Part shown: positions 1-9,635 of the stretch, piece by piece
Layout of the letters: each line of letters begins with the position of its first letter
How positions within the stretch are numbered: the stretch's first letter is position 1
Assembly: GCF_000173775.1 (NCBI RefSeq)
Contig: NZ_ACCD01000019.1
Coordinates: 1-64,000, forward strand
DNA: 64,000 nucleotides
Direction of reading: 5' to 3'
Source of the DNA: Yersinia rohdei ATCC 43380
Lineage (GTDB): Bacteria; Pseudomonadota; Gammaproteobacteria; Enterobacterales; Enterobacteriaceae
Program-made: the position numbers and the translations under genes
Notes under the pieces: generated by a model
Database searches by the model: none
What the model was told of the DNA's origin: nothing
The model's input: the letters and a program-made list of their open reading frames with translations, nothing else

Positions 1-400
1 GAGGTGTTATTGCTATCGCGCAGTGTCAGTGTCACCTGTGAAGTATCGCTGCCATTGGCTTCGATATTGTCCGGCGCGGCCACCAAGGTTGAGTTTGTAG
101 GGTTGAAATCACGGCCCTCGCTGTCCAGAGTGACTCTGGCGGGGGTCACATCCAGCGCATTTCCACCCACATTGGCACTCACATTAGCAACTCCTGCAAC
201 AATACCCGCAGTCAGGGTGGCTAAATAAACCCCTCCCCCCTGCTCGCTCACACCGCCCAACGTCCCGAGAGTACTGGTAAAGCTGGCGGCCTTACCGGTT
301 ACCGGAGTGTTGTTGTTATCACGCAGCGTCAGTGTCACCTGCGAAGTATCGCTGCCATTAGATTCAATATATTCCGGCGATGCTACCAAGGTAGAATAGG
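1..400 (-). repeat. Start of tandem Big_1 (bacterial Ig-like) repeats, period 303 bp
   Basis: The stretch around 4-97 is repeated almost base for base at 307-400, an offset of 303 bp (101 codons), the usual size of a Big_1 domain. Both copies encode the same NGSDTSQVTLTLRD block. The array evidently continues past the left edge. Such near-identical units recombine easily and can change the length of the adhesin. Confidence 0.8.
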
Positions 401-2030
401 TCGCATTTATTCGCGGCTCGTTAACGGTGATAAGCATACTTGCTGGGCTGGAAATATTACCTTGGGTGTCATAAGCGATGGCCGTAAGAATGTATTTGTT
501 ACTATTAATCTGATACTCGGGCAGTGTTATCTCCACCTCACTTTTACTGGTTTTTTTTATCCCTCCCCCTGCGGCTATTAGTTTAGATATCTGCCAATCG
601 ATACGATCCAATCCATGGGTAGCGACCACTTGCGCAGCTACTGAGAGCAAAGACAGAGGATCACCGGCAAGACTTTCAGGTAATGACAACCGCACCAGAC
701 TCTGTTTTTGATAGTTCAAAACAATATTATTGTTACGTTCAACCAAATCATAGCGGCTGCCAGTCAATGTACGGCTATCAACGACTGCTGAAGGGTCAAT
801 ATGATCTTGCCAGGTATCGCCCAAGCGATAGTTCAACAAAAAATTAATACTGCTGTCGTTCTGCCCACCGGTACCGACGCGATGTTCTGCACCCACGGTG
901 ACTAATGGAATAGGTGTATAATTCACGCCGGCAGTAATTGCAGTAGGGTCTTTCTGCCGGCTATCTTTACCAAACAACGCAACTTCATCGCCGCGATATG
1001 CTTCATAGATAACCTTACAGCCCAACTGCGGATACGAGGGTAAATAACTTTCAGCTCTAAAGTCATAACCGTTGGCTGGACGTTCGTTGTAATCCCTGGC
1101 ATCCCGGGATTGATGCCAGTCTGTAATAGCAAAATAGTGATTAGCGGATAATTTAAGATAATCAGTCCAAGCCTCTACGCCCACACCAACACGCCGGTTT
1201 TTACCCGTCAGATCATTATCAAAGAAGGTATTCGCGCCGTACATCCAATCACTGTGGAATGTACGCACGCCTCCCCCCATATTGACAGTGTTGCGATTAT
1301 CTTTATTTCGAATGCCGAGTTGGGTAAACAGTATCGATTCTTTATTGTCATACAATGGGAGCAATACATCTGCCGCACTGCCATCTAAATGAAGATCATC
1401 ATTAACATTCAACAGTACACGGGCTGTACCAAACTGGCTCAACCACTGCTGGGCGGATTTATTGAATTCATTGCTAGCAGCAGAACGCACTAAACGTTCA
1501 CCTGATTGAGCAATATCACCCTTTGCTAATGCAGTTGAGGCGATTTTCGCTTGGCTGGCCAACTTGTTGTCCAAGGGAATATCATCATTTTTATTATTAA
1601 TGGAAAATGGGGACGCCTTACGGGGAATATCAATCTCATCCCCAGATGCCAAATGGACAAATGGCTTAGAAAAAGCACGGTATATATTTATCTCTTTCAA
1701 CTCATCAACCGTCAGACCGTGCCTTTTGGCCACCGTTGCAACCGTCTCCCCAGCCCTTAATATATAAGGTTGAGTAGGCAAACCAGCCCACTGTTCTGTG
1801 GATATGGATGTGGGTGTGGATGTGGATGTGGATGTGGATACTGATGGTTTCGCGACTGCGATTGCAGAAATAAAAGTTATGCTCAGCAGTAAGGCCAGAG
1901 GTAATAAAGCCATTAGCCAAGCATGTATTCGAGTTCGGACATTGTTCAGGGAAGTGTATGAGGATTTTTCACTTGGGTTAAGTAATAGCTCAAGTGAAAA
2001 ATCCTTCGAAAGCACGAATTTCTTATCCAT
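1..2030 (-). CDS. Inverse autotransporter adhesin, invasin/intimin family (5' part, runs off the window)
   Basis: The frame is open from ATG at 2030 (preceded by GAGGAG) to base 1, giving about 676 residues without a stop. Order: a charged N-terminal extension of about 34 residues, a hydrophobic export segment near 36-60, a Ser-Thr linker (64-78), a LysM domain (about 89-135, starting YILRAGETV) that should bind peptidoglycan, the invasin/intimin beta-barrel domain (about 160-420, with TVNMGGGVRTF and AEHRVGTGGQ), then an Ig-like stretch and tandem Big_1 domains. In this family the barrel sits in the outer membrane and the C-terminal Ig domains are displayed to bind host or neighbouring cells. 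The C-terminal adhesive tip lies outside the window, so binding target and full length are unknown. It is not the short classical Inv, which lacks this LysM-plus-Ser/Thr arrangement. Family is sure; the specific member is not. Confidence 0.9.
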   Translation of the reverse strand, partial: MDKKFVLSKDFSLELLLNPSEKSSYTSLNNVRTRIHAWLMALLPLALLLSITFISAIAVAKPSVSTSTSTSTPTSISTEQWAGLPTQPYILRAGETVATVAKRHGLTVDELKEINIYRAFSKPFVHLASGDEIDIPRKASPFSINNKNDDIPLDNKLASQAKIASTALAKGDIAQSGERLVRSAASNEFNKSAQQWLSQFGTARVLLNVNDDLHLDGSAADVLLPLYDNKESILFTQLGIRNKDNRNTVNMGGGVRTFHSDWMYGANTFFDNDLTGKNRRVGVGVEAWTDYLKLSANHYFAITDWHQSRDARDYNERPANGYDFRAESYLPSYPQLGCKVIYEAYRGDEVALFGKDSRQKDPTAITAGVNYTPIPLVTVGAEHRVGTGGQNDSSINFLLNYRLGDTWQDHIDPSAVVDSRTLTGSRYDLVERNNNIVLNYQKQSLVRLSLPESLAGDPLSLLSVAAQVVATHGLDRIDWQISKLIAAGGGIKKTSKSEVEITLPEYQINSNKYILTAIAYDTQGNISSPASMLITVNEPRINATYSTLVASPEYIESNGSDTSQVTLTLRDNNNTPVTGKAASFTSTLGTLGGVSEQGGGVYLATLTAGIVAGVANVSANVGGNALDVTPARVTLDSEGRDFNPTNSTLVAAPDNIEANGSDTSQVTLTLRDSNNT
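1799..1846 (-). repeat. Hexanucleotide microsatellite (GTGGAT on the plus strand) inside the adhesin gene
   Basis: Plus-strand GTGGAT units, some degenerate (GGATAT, GTGGGT), run through this stretch. On the coding strand they read TCC ACA and give a Ser-Thr repeat directly after the export signal and before LysM. The 6-bp unit keeps frame, so slippage would alter linker length rather than switch the gene off. Confidence 0.75.
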
Positions 2031-4500
2031 TAAGGACTCCTCAGTTTATTTATCACCAGCTCTCTGCATTAGATTGTCATTAGATAACCTACTGTTTTTA
2101 AAAAAGTAATATGGAATATTGCGAATACTAAAAACATTTAACCAGGCTGAACACTCCCGTTAATGTCATAACCCAATATATTCATTGGTATATCGCTGAT
2201 TAACTGAACTGGCGAAACCTCGAAGAAATAATGGTTGAGCAAAGCATATGCAATCGTGCAACTATGGGTTATCAGGCTAATGCCATTACGGCATAAGATT
2301 TTTCGTTGGCATAAGTATGCATTAGCCAACATTCGCTAATTAACGAAATCCTAATCAAAGACAGATACCTATTCTGGCCTCTGGCCAGGTCATTAATTTT
2401 CTGCTGACCACCAATAAAAATGCCGCAACTACCTTTGTTATTCCGTAAAATAAACTGCCAAAATGGCGAGCAGGAAGGAAAAGTAATAAATTAAAGTGAG
2501 GCGAACATTGCCGCGTCATCTGCCTTCAACACAGAAAAATTAAAGTATAAATATATTGCAACTCACAAGATCAACGCCAGAACCATCCAATATAATTGAA
2601 TAATTGAAATATCTAGCGATGAATACAGCGCATGCGGACTGTTAAATCATATTAACACCCCAAACGTATTGGTGGTATTTAACCAATCCACATCACACAA
2701 CATTAAATTATGAGGAATATTAAAACCCCCAATCGTGAGTTTTTGTTATAAATGACATTATAAGAACGAAATGAATTCCCTGGTGATATTTAACAAAATA
2801 TCATTATTAATAATGTGGCTTTATGATCTTATTTTTATGTAACTTATTTAAATCAAAATGAGAATAGTTATCTTTTCACCTGAAATACTCTTTAAACCAA
2901 TTACTCAATCTATCCGCACCCATCATTAAGAATAATTAAAAATAGAGGTAATGCAATAGTTTTTATTAGTCCACGTTAAATAATATAAAAGCAGATATCA
3001 TTACGTACAATTAATTTAAACATTCTTAATCACACCATAAATATGATTTACCGCGCTGACAGCCAGGTTTCCTACTTGAATTCATCCGGGCAGGATTTCA
3101 ATTCTCCTGCTTGAGGCGAGAGAGTTATCATTGTGATTATCGGCATAAGTGTGGCCATGGTTTGAACCGGCAACATCAAAACCCCAGCGAGTAACACTAG
3201 CATCCCCACCAGCAACATCATCATACTTAGTCGCTGACACTTTGCTCACATTCATAAATAATCCTTATGTCGCTCTGTTTTATTTGTGTTCTTGGTAGTT
3301 ACCAAACACATTAATAACATCATGTTATTATTAAATAAAGCATGAACTCCCGGTATGGTCAAGTAAATTGTCGCAAATAAACCGGCCCTCAGCTCTATTT
3401 TTCCAGATCATACGCAAGCGATTGCTAAATAAATCGAACAATTCTGTCGCATTAAGTGAAATAAATAAAAATAACTATATTTCAATTATTTACATCAATA
3501 TAACCCCAATAAACAGAACCTTAAAACGTCAGTATTATCTCGCCGACATCATCGGTCAGTATACTCCTTAATTTTCCCCTTCCCATTCGGGTTGGCGAAA
3601 CCGAGAGAAAATGATAGCCAAGTATGATATTGCCCCCTCTTCCTTTACCACGGAGCAATCAGGTTAACATTGTTACTGAATAAAACCTTTCATCATCACT
3701 AATGTATAATTGGCCTACTCTGACAAATGGCTTGGTCTATAGCAAAATAAAACTCCAGGACAACATATTTATCACATTGAAAAATATAAACTTTATTACC
3801 TTCCCGTGAAGTAAAACCTCTTTTCTTAAAGTGTTCCTATAAGTCCCATAGCCAAAAGAGTAATCATGGATAAAAACTGGGTAATAAAGCAGTTGTAGCG
3901 ACTCTGTACACAGACATTGCGAAGCAAGACAGCGTCAATATTCGTCAAAATATCCCCTGACGAACCTGATATGACAAGACCACCAAAATATAACGCCACC
4001 AACAGGTCCTATATTGAAATTTAAATCACTTCAGTAACTGCAGACTCTATTGGCAAGAATTTAATTGCACCATAGAAAGGCAAAGAATCTCTTTAGTATT
4101 ACAGATAGTAAGGTTTATCTTTGGGTGAAGCGTTTATTTATTAGCGACGAAAACAGGGCAACCCTATTTCCAGTTGCACTATATTAATGCAAAAAGCCTA
4201 ATTCCTCATAAGCTTTCAATATGAAGTAATCTTAAAAAGATAATTAAGATTATTCCTAACCGTAAATTGTGATGTAACGCCACTTTCGTTTCCCTTTTCA
4301 TTACTCATCTCTGTTATAACAAACGCACAATAATTTTAAAGACCCATTTTTATAAAAAAACGTTTTAGTCACGGATAAAAATTCAATCATGGAAGTTTTA
4401 TAAGGAGATAATAATAAGAAATTTTGATAAGTAAAAAAAGCCAATAACCCAGCAACTTGAAACTTCAACAATATATATCCAATGGATAAGGGAGGTTTAC
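2031..4500. other. Long AT-rich intergenic region, gene-poor
   Basis: About 2.5 kb between the adhesin start and agp, clearly richer in A+T than its neighbours and dense in stops on both strands. I see one small ORF with a plausible ribosome site (3082-3255, separate entry). A short open stretch near 3880-3960 reads GNKAVVATLYTDIAKQDS before a stop and could be a relic of a lost gene, but I cannot assign it. The first few hundred bases next to 2031 should hold the adhesin promoter and those before 4501 the agp promoter. Confidence 0.6.
3082..3255 (-). CDS. Small hypothetical protein, 57 aa
   Basis: ATG at 3255 is preceded by AAGGATT at a workable distance and reads 57 codons to TGA. The product begins MNVSKVSATKYDDVAGG and contains RWGFDVAGSNHGHTYADN; it is hydrophilic, Asp/Asn/His-rich, has no Cys, no signal peptide and no membrane segment. 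I recognise no family. It lies alone in an AT-rich gap but is itself less AT-rich than its surroundings, which favours a real or recently real gene. It could also be the remnant of a larger reading frame. Confidence 0.35.
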   Translation of the reverse strand: MNVSKVSATKYDDVAGGDASVTRWGFDVAGSNHGHTYADNHNDNSLASSRRIEILPG

Positions 4501-5820
4501 ATGACTAAATTAAAAGCCACATATACCATGACGTTATTGACCATACTTATGTCTGCTTCGACCACGATTTTCTCTCAAGACAAGATGGTAGCGCAGAATA
4601 AAAACAATAATTATAAACTTGAACAGGTTTTAATTATGAGTCGTCATGGTATACGTGCACCTTTGATGAATTATGGCGAGATGCTTTCTAGCGCAACACC
4701 AGATAAATGGCCTGAATGGAATACTCCTGGCGGTTATTTGACCCCGAAAGGGCGAGAAATAGAGGCTATGATGGGCGGATATTTCCGTGAGTGGCTGGCA
4801 GAAAACAAGTTACTTAAATCTACAGGATGTCCGACACCTACCTCTGTATTTACCTATGCCAACAGTTTGCCAAGAACGATTGGCACTGCGCAGTATTTCT
4901 TATTTGGTGCTTTCCCGGGTTGTAATGTGCCAGTGACTCATCAAAAAAACATTGGCTCAAGAGACCCGGTTTTTAACCCTATAATTACGTTAGATATCAC
5001 TCCAGAGTTTAAAGAACAAGCCTTGGCTTCGATCAATCAACATGTCGGGCCGGGTGGGTTAGACGGCATGAATAAACGCCTACAACCTAATTATGACCTA
5101 CTGTCTAACGTATTGGATTATAAAAACTCGCCCGCTTGCCTGGTAGATAAAAAGTGTGATTTGAGTGCGCAACCAACCCAGATTTTGTTAGTACAAAACA
5201 AGCAACCCGGTATTACAGGGCCACTAAAACTTGGCACCGGTGCCTCAGATGCTTTCATGCTGCAATATTATGAAGGCTTCCCGGCAAAAGATGTTGCCTG
5301 GGGACGAGTCCAGACCGCAGAAGAATGGCGTAAATTAATCGAGATTAAAAATATCTACCATGAAACATTATTCGGCTCTCCTGCCATTGCCGGTAACGCG
5401 GCGGAGAAATTAGTCGGTTTCATCAGCTCGGCCCTCTCACCAACGGGTGATAAAACACCGAATGAATTAGCGGCACAAAAAGCCAAACTGGCGGTATTGG
5501 TCGGCCATGACTCCAATATTGCATCATTATTGGCTGCAATTAAGACTAAAGAATACCAACTCCCTGGCCAATATGAGAAAACGCCAATCAGCGGTAAAAT
5601 CGTCTTTGAGCGCTGGAAAGACATTAAACAAAACAAAGACCTGATGAAGATTGAATATGTTTATTTATCAACCGAGCAAATTAGGAATAAAACACCGCTG
5701 TCGCTACAGGCACCGCCGAAACGGGTGACACTGGAAATTGAAGGTTGCCCGATTGATAGCAACGGATTCTGTTCAATGGATGACTTTAGAAAAGCGCTAA
5801 AACAAAATACTCAAATGTAG
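4501..5820 (+). CDS. agp: Periplasmic glucose-1-phosphatase, histidine acid phosphatase family
   Basis: 439 residues (E. coli Agp 413). It hydrolyses glucose 1-phosphate and related phosphate esters in the periplasm to release glucose and phosphate. A signal peptide occupies about residues 1-26. The catalytic RHGxRxP motif (SRHGIRAPL) is near residue 49, and the HD proton-donor motif (VGHDSNIASLL) lies in the C-terminal third. The stretches WPEWNTPGG, FGAFPGC, LQYYEGFP and the C-terminal LEIEGCPID follow Agp rather than the AppA phytases. E. coli Agp reads RHN in the first motif; this protein has the more common RHG. ATG at 4501 follows GGGAGG. The gene stands alone, with a stem-loop just after it. 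Confidence 0.9.
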   Translation: MTKLKATYTMTLLTILMSASTTIFSQDKMVAQNKNNNYKLEQVLIMSRHGIRAPLMNYGEMLSSATPDKWPEWNTPGGYLTPKGREIEAMMGGYFREWLAENKLLKSTGCPTPTSVFTYANSLPRTIGTAQYFLFGAFPGCNVPVTHQKNIGSRDPVFNPIITLDITPEFKEQALASINQHVGPGGLDGMNKRLQPNYDLLSNVLDYKNSPACLVDKKCDLSAQPTQILLVQNKQPGITGPLKLGTGASDAFMLQYYEGFPAKDVAWGRVQTAEEWRKLIEIKNIYHETLFGSPAIAGNAAEKLVGFISSALSPTGDKTPNELAAQKAKLAVLVGHDSNIASLLAAIKTKEYQLPGQYEKTPISGKIVFERWKDIKQNKDLMKIEYVYLSTEQIRNKTPLSLQAPPKRVTLEIEGCPIDSNGFCSMDDFRKALKQNTQM

Positions 5821-5826
5821 TTTGAT

Positions 5827-5851
5827 GCCGCCAAATCTTCGATTTGGCGGC
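5827..5851 (+). terminator. Stem-loop after agp
   Basis: GCCGCCAAATC and its exact complement GATTTGGCGGC flank a 3-nt loop, starting 6 nt after the agp stop. There is no T-run, so it may act as an mRNA-stabilising stem or a weak terminator. Confidence 0.5.
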
Positions 5852-5957
5852 TCGTCAATAAAGGCTCAGCACCAGCAATCCCCCTCTGCTTTAAAAAATG
5901 GCCGCTCACCGACTGAGTCAGTCTGCTTTCATTTATTCGCTATAACAAAAAAATAAA

Positions 5958-5996
5958 ACTAAATTTTTAATCACATTACTTGCATATAAATTCATA
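5958..5996. promoter_or_regulatory. Tandem ARG boxes (ArgR operator) upstream of artJ
   Basis: Two 18-bp boxes are separated by exactly 3 bp, the arrangement known for ArgR operators. The cores are TAAATTTTTAATCA (5960-5973) and TGCATATAAATTCA (5981-5994), against the consensus TGAAT-WWWW-ATTCA. They lie about 120-160 bp before the artJ start in an AT-rich promoter region. This predicts arginine-dependent repression of artJ. Confidence 0.7.
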
Positions 5997-6116
5997 AACT
6001 GGCAATGTAATCACCATAAGTCATCGCAAATAAACTGTGATGAAGCATCACTAGATATAATAAAATCAATAACTAATGACGTAGTCTATTAAAAAATTTC
6101 TGACAGGAGTTTAAGC

Positions 6117-6848
6117 ATGAAAAAGTTACTATTGGCGACAATCTTAAGTGGTATGGTTTTCAGTGCTACCGCAGCAGAAACTATTCGTTTTGCCGCCTCG
6201 GCGACCTACCCACCTTTTGAATCAATGGATGCCAATAATGAAATTGTCGGCTTTGATATGGATTTGGCAAAAGCCTTATGCAAACAAATGGAAGCCAACT
6301 GCACTTTCACCAATCAGGCCTTTGATAGCTTGATCCCAGCGCTTAAATTCAAACGTTATGATGCGGTGATTTCAGGTATGGACATCACGCCAGAGCGCAG
6401 CAAACAAGTGGCATTTACCCAGCCTTACTACGCCAACTCCGCCATTGTTATTGCACCGAAAGGGAAATTCAGCTCTTTCGCCGATCTGAAAGGCAAGAAG
6501 ATCGGGATGGAAAATGGTACGACACACCAGAAATATCTCCAGGATACGCATCCTGAAATCAAAACCGTGGCTTATGATAGCTACCAGAATGCCATTATCG
6601 ACCTGAAAAATGGCCGTATTGACGGGGTATTTGGTGATACTGCGGTGGTGAATGAGTGGTTGAAAACCAACCCGAATCTGGCAACCGTGGGCGAGCATGT
6701 TACTGATCCACAATACTTCGGCACCGGCTTGGGTATTGCCGTGCGCCCAGAAAATACTGCATTGTTAGAAAAACTGAATAAAGCTATTGATGCCGTGAAA
6801 GCCGATGGCACCTATAAAGCTATCAATGATAAGTGGTTCCCTAACTGA
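6117..6848 (+). CDS. artJ: Arginine ABC transporter periplasmic binding protein ArtJ
   Basis: 243 residues, family length. It captures L-arginine in the periplasm and delivers it to the ArtQM permease and ArtP ATPase. Residues 1-19 form a Sec signal peptide ending in ATAA, followed by the SBP_bac_3 fold: SATYPPFESMDANNEIVGFD, SGMDITPERSKQVAFTQPYY and DPQYFGTGLGIAV all match ArtJ closely. ATG at 6117 follows CAGGAG. It stands alone here: artP, artI, artQ and artM, which adjoin artJ in E. coli, are not in this window, so the membrane components must be encoded elsewhere. Tandem ARG boxes lie upstream. Confidence 0.93.
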   Translation: MKKLLLATILSGMVFSATAAETIRFAASATYPPFESMDANNEIVGFDMDLAKALCKQMEANCTFTNQAFDSLIPALKFKRYDAVISGMDITPERSKQVAFTQPYYANSAIVIAPKGKFSSFADLKGKKIGMENGTTHQKYLQDTHPEIKTVAYDSYQNAIIDLKNGRIDGVFGDTAVVNEWLKTNPNLATVGEHVTDPQYFGTGLGIAVRPENTALLEKLNKAIDAVKADGTYKAINDKWFPN

Positions 6849-6869
6849 TTCGCGCTGTTAATAACCGGG

Positions 6870-6977
6870 CTAACACCATTTGAGCCATAGCCAGGTTGTC
6901 AGCGAACTTACCCCGATGAGCTTACTTAGGTAAGCGATTCGGGTAAGTAAACCCCCCGTGGCGGCAAGTACTATGGG
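6870..6977. repeat. Degenerate ERIC element
   Basis: Contains the ERIC core arrangement GAGCTTACTTAGGTAAGCGATTC flanked by complementary CTTACCCCG and CGGGTAAG arms, with an end reading GGCGGCAAG. It fills the gap between the convergent artJ and rlmC genes and folds into a long hairpin that may serve both transcripts. Confidence 0.65.
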
Positions 6978-6979
6978 GT

Positions 6980-8107
6980 TTAGCCTTTAATTAATAAGGT
7001 CAGAACTTCATAGTGGCTGGTGTGCGGAAACATATCAAACAACTGCACCCGCTCAATACGATATTCAGCTAACAGGTTGATATCTTTCGCCATTGTTTCT
7101 GCATTGCAACTCGAATAGAGAATAAACTCAGGTGCCATTTGACTCAAATATTCGCAGAGTTGCGCGCCAATGCCACGCCGTGGCGGGTTGACTAAGACTA
7201 ATTGCGGAACTTGTGTTTCTGCAGTGGCGAAATGGGTTGAATCCAGCGCCGCAAAAGTGACATTTTTTAACCCCAGTTTTTTCGCTGACTGTTGTGCACA
7301 CATAATAGCTTCAGCGCTGATTTCAATCCCGGTAAGCTGAGTTTGGGTATCGGCGCAATGCAGGCCAAAACCGCCCACACCACAAAATAAATCCCACATA
7401 CTATCAATATTCAGCGCACGCACCCATTGCCGCGCCGTGGCATACAATGCAGCGGCTACCTGTGGGTTAGTTTGGAAAAAACTTTGCGGGCGGATAAACA
7501 GCGGAACCTGATTAAACCACTCCAGCAGCGATTGCTGCTCGGTTAATGCTATCTCCTGCTCGCCTTCCAAAATCGCCATATGTACCGGCTGAATATTGGC
7601 CGAGATAACCGCCAACTGCGGTAATTGCTGCTGTAACCAGGGCAATGCTGCCCGAAGTTGCGCCAATTTGGTTTCAGAACGCAAAACAAAGCGCAGCATT
7701 AGCTCGCCGCCAGACGTGCTTTCAGTCAATAACAAGAATTTCAGTTCACCGCGCTTACGGGCGACGTTATAGGGTGTCAGGCCCGCACGGGCAATAAAGG
7801 TTTTGAGCACCGCAAAAACAGGGGCAAAACTGGCAGGATAAAGTGGGCAGGCGCATAAATCGACGGCGCTACCATCACGATGCAGCATCCCCAATAATGG
7901 GCGCTCAACACTGCCACTGACGACCATTTTAGCTTTATTACGAAAAGCATTTTCACGCCCGAAAACCGGATCAAGCCACTGTGACACGCCATGCCCGGAT
8001 AACAAGCCTTCCAAATGATGTTGTTTGTCAGCCAGTTGCTGAGGATAAGGTTTATCCAGCCACTGACAGGAACGGCAGTTGCCCGCCGTATACTGTGCGC
8101 AATGCAT
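6980..8107 (-). CDS. rlmC: 23S rRNA (uracil-747-C5)-methyltransferase RlmC
   Basis: 375 residues, the E. coli length. It transfers a methyl group from S-adenosylmethionine to C5 of U747 in 23S rRNA. The N-terminal cysteines C3, C11 and C14 ([17 protein letters not shown]) are Fe-S cluster ligands of the RumA/RlmC family. The Rossmann motif is [13 protein letters not shown], followed by [10 protein letters not shown] and the catalytic cysteine loop [12 protein letters not shown]. It has no TRAM domain, as expected for RlmC and unlike RlmD. It is convergent with artJ and upstream of nothing co-directional nearby except ybjO, 92 bp away, as in E. coli. Confidence 0.95.
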   Translation of the reverse strand: MHCAQYTAGNCRSCQWLDKPYPQQLADKQHHLEGLLSGHGVSQWLDPVFGRENAFRNKAKMVVSGSVERPLLGMLHRDGSAVDLCACPLYPASFAPVFAVLKTFIARAGLTPYNVARKRGELKFLLLTESTSGGELMLRFVLRSETKLAQLRAALPWLQQQLPQLAVISANIQPVHMAILEGEQEIALTEQQSLLEWFNQVPLFIRPQSFFQTNPQVAAALYATARQWVRALNIDSMWDLFCGVGGFGLHCADTQTQLTGIEISAEAIMCAQQSAKKLGLKNVTFAALDSTHFATAETQVPQLVLVNPPRRGIGAQLCEYLSQMAPEFILYSSCNAETMAKDINLLAEYRIERVQLFDMFPHTSHYEVLTLLIKG

Positions 8108-8199
8108 TAATAATTAACCGTTATAAACTGAGACATTAAAGAGTTCGCAGCCGAAGCTGTTGATGGGAACGAATTGTAGCACTCTGTCGCGCGAAACAC

Positions 8200-8676
8200 T
8201 CATTTTGACGCGATGAAATAGCGATGCCAGGGAAAGAAAAGCAAACCAATAATCACCACATCCGGAATTTTTTGAAGCAGCAGACTGTGCAGGACTTCAG
8301 CGCCACTATCACCTTCAATACGAAAAATATTCACATCCAGCGATAACCAATCCAATGAGACCATCAGCAAATAGCCGCTGACCAGTAGCTGGCAAATAAG
8401 ATAACACCAGCGCGCCCAATTTTGCCGTAGACAAACAGCAATGCCGCAAACAAACTCCAATAATAACAACAAAATACTGGCAATAAAAATCAAGCCAGAA
8501 CCCCAGCTTTGAAAACTTTCATCGATAAAACTGCCCATACCGCCCCAGCCTAACGCGGCCACCAGCAACACCACGCCGATAAAACGGGTCGCAATAATGG
8601 CAGTTCCGGCGATTAATACCGGCACGGGGGTCGTTGCCGCAGTTGAGAACGCTGAGGATGAAAATAACGATTTCAT
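8200..8676 (-). CDS. ybjO: Inner-membrane protein YbjO (DUF2593)
   Basis: 158 residues from ATG at 8676 (MKSLFSSSAF), chosen because AGGG lies 5 nt upstream; a GTG at 8709 would add 11 residues. E. coli YbjO is 162 residues. Four hydrophobic segments are visible (about 20-45, 60-85, 90-115 and 140-152). The conserved LLLQKIPDVVIIGLLF block near the C-terminus matches the family. No function is known. It follows the potFGHI operon and precedes rlmC, the same order as in E. coli. Confidence 0.85.
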   Translation of the reverse strand: MKSLFSSSAFSTAATTPVPVLIAGTAIIATRFIGVVLLVAALGWGGMGSFIDESFQSWGSGLIFIASILLLLLEFVCGIAVCLRQNWARWCYLICQLLVSGYLLMVSLDWLSLDVNIFRIEGDSGAEVLHSLLLQKIPDVVIIGLLFFPWHRYFIASK

Positions 8677-8789
8677 ATTGCCCTGTCTGTCTCCCGATTC
8701 GGGTTTCACAACCTGATGTTTTCTCTGATAATAATGCCGCTCAAGAGCGGCGTTATAAGAGAACGAAAGACTAACAGCTTTCAGGATAA

Positions 8790-9635
8790 TCAGCTACGGG
8801 CAGCTTTGTGTAATTCGCGCAACCGCTGTTTTTCCGTGCGAGACATAAACCACCAGGCAATTAAACCGATGATACCGACCACTAATAAGATAAGTGTCGC
8901 CAATGCATTTATTTCCGGATTTACCCCCATGCGCACACTGGAGAACACCAACATCGGCAAGGTGGTGGCTCCCGGCCCGGCGACAAAGCTGGCAATCACT
9001 AAATCGTCCAGCGATAAAGTAAAGGCCAACAACCAGCCGGAAATTAACGCCGGCGCTATCATCGGCACGGTAATCACGAAAAACACCTTTAATGGGGTTG
9101 CGCCCAAATCCATCGCCGCTTCTTCTATCGACTTATCCAACTCACGCAAACGCGAGCTAATAACCACCGTCACATAGGCGGTACAGAATGTCACATGCGC
9201 CAACCAGATGGTGAACATCCCGCGCTCAGCTGGCCAGCCAATCGCATGGCCCATCGCCACAAACAGCAACAGTAAAGACAGACCGGTAATCACATCCGGC
9301 ATGACCAGCGGGGCTGTCAGCATAAAAGCAAACCCGGTTGACCCGCGAAAACGCCCAAAACGCACCATCACCACGGCGGCGAGAGTTCCCAGCACCACCG
9401 CCATAGTGGCGGAGGCGGCGGCAATAGTCAGACTCAGGCCCACCGCGGATATCATCGCCGAGTCATTAAACAGCGCGGTATACCAGCGGGTAGACCACCC
9501 CGCCCACACGGTGACCAGTTTTGAGCTGTTAAACGAATAAATCACTAACATCAGCATCGGCGCATACAAAAAAGTGTAACCGACAATCAAAATGACCCGA
9601 CGCCAGACCGAGCGCACTTCCGGCAGGTTATTCAT
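8790..9635 (-). CDS. potI: Putrescine ABC transporter permease PotI
   Basis: 281 residues, six predicted membrane segments. Forms the transmembrane channel with PotH for ATP-driven putrescine uptake. The permease cytoplasmic loop EEAAMDLGATPLKVFFVITVP is the EAA motif that contacts PotG. Its ATG overlaps the potH stop by 4 bp (ATGA), indicating translational coupling. Last gene of potFGHI. Confidence 0.95.
   Translation of the reverse strand: MNNLPEVRSVWRRVILIVGYTFLYAPMLMLVIYSFNSSKLVTVWAGWSTRWYTALFNDSAMISAVGLSLTIAAASATMAVVLGTLAAVVMVRFGRFRGSTGFAFMLTAPLVMPDVITGLSLLLLFVAMGHAIGWPAERGMFTIWLAHVTFCTAYVTVVISSRLRELDKSIEEAAMDLGATPLKVFFVITVPMIAPALISGWLLAFTLSLDDLVIASFVAGPGATTLPMLVFSSVRMGVNPEINALATLILLVVGIIGLIAWWFMSRTEKQRLRELHKAARS

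Noticed and set aside
3368-3571. 67-codon plus-strand frame in the adhesin-agp gap
   Set aside because: Non-ATG start without a ribosome site, random-looking composition.
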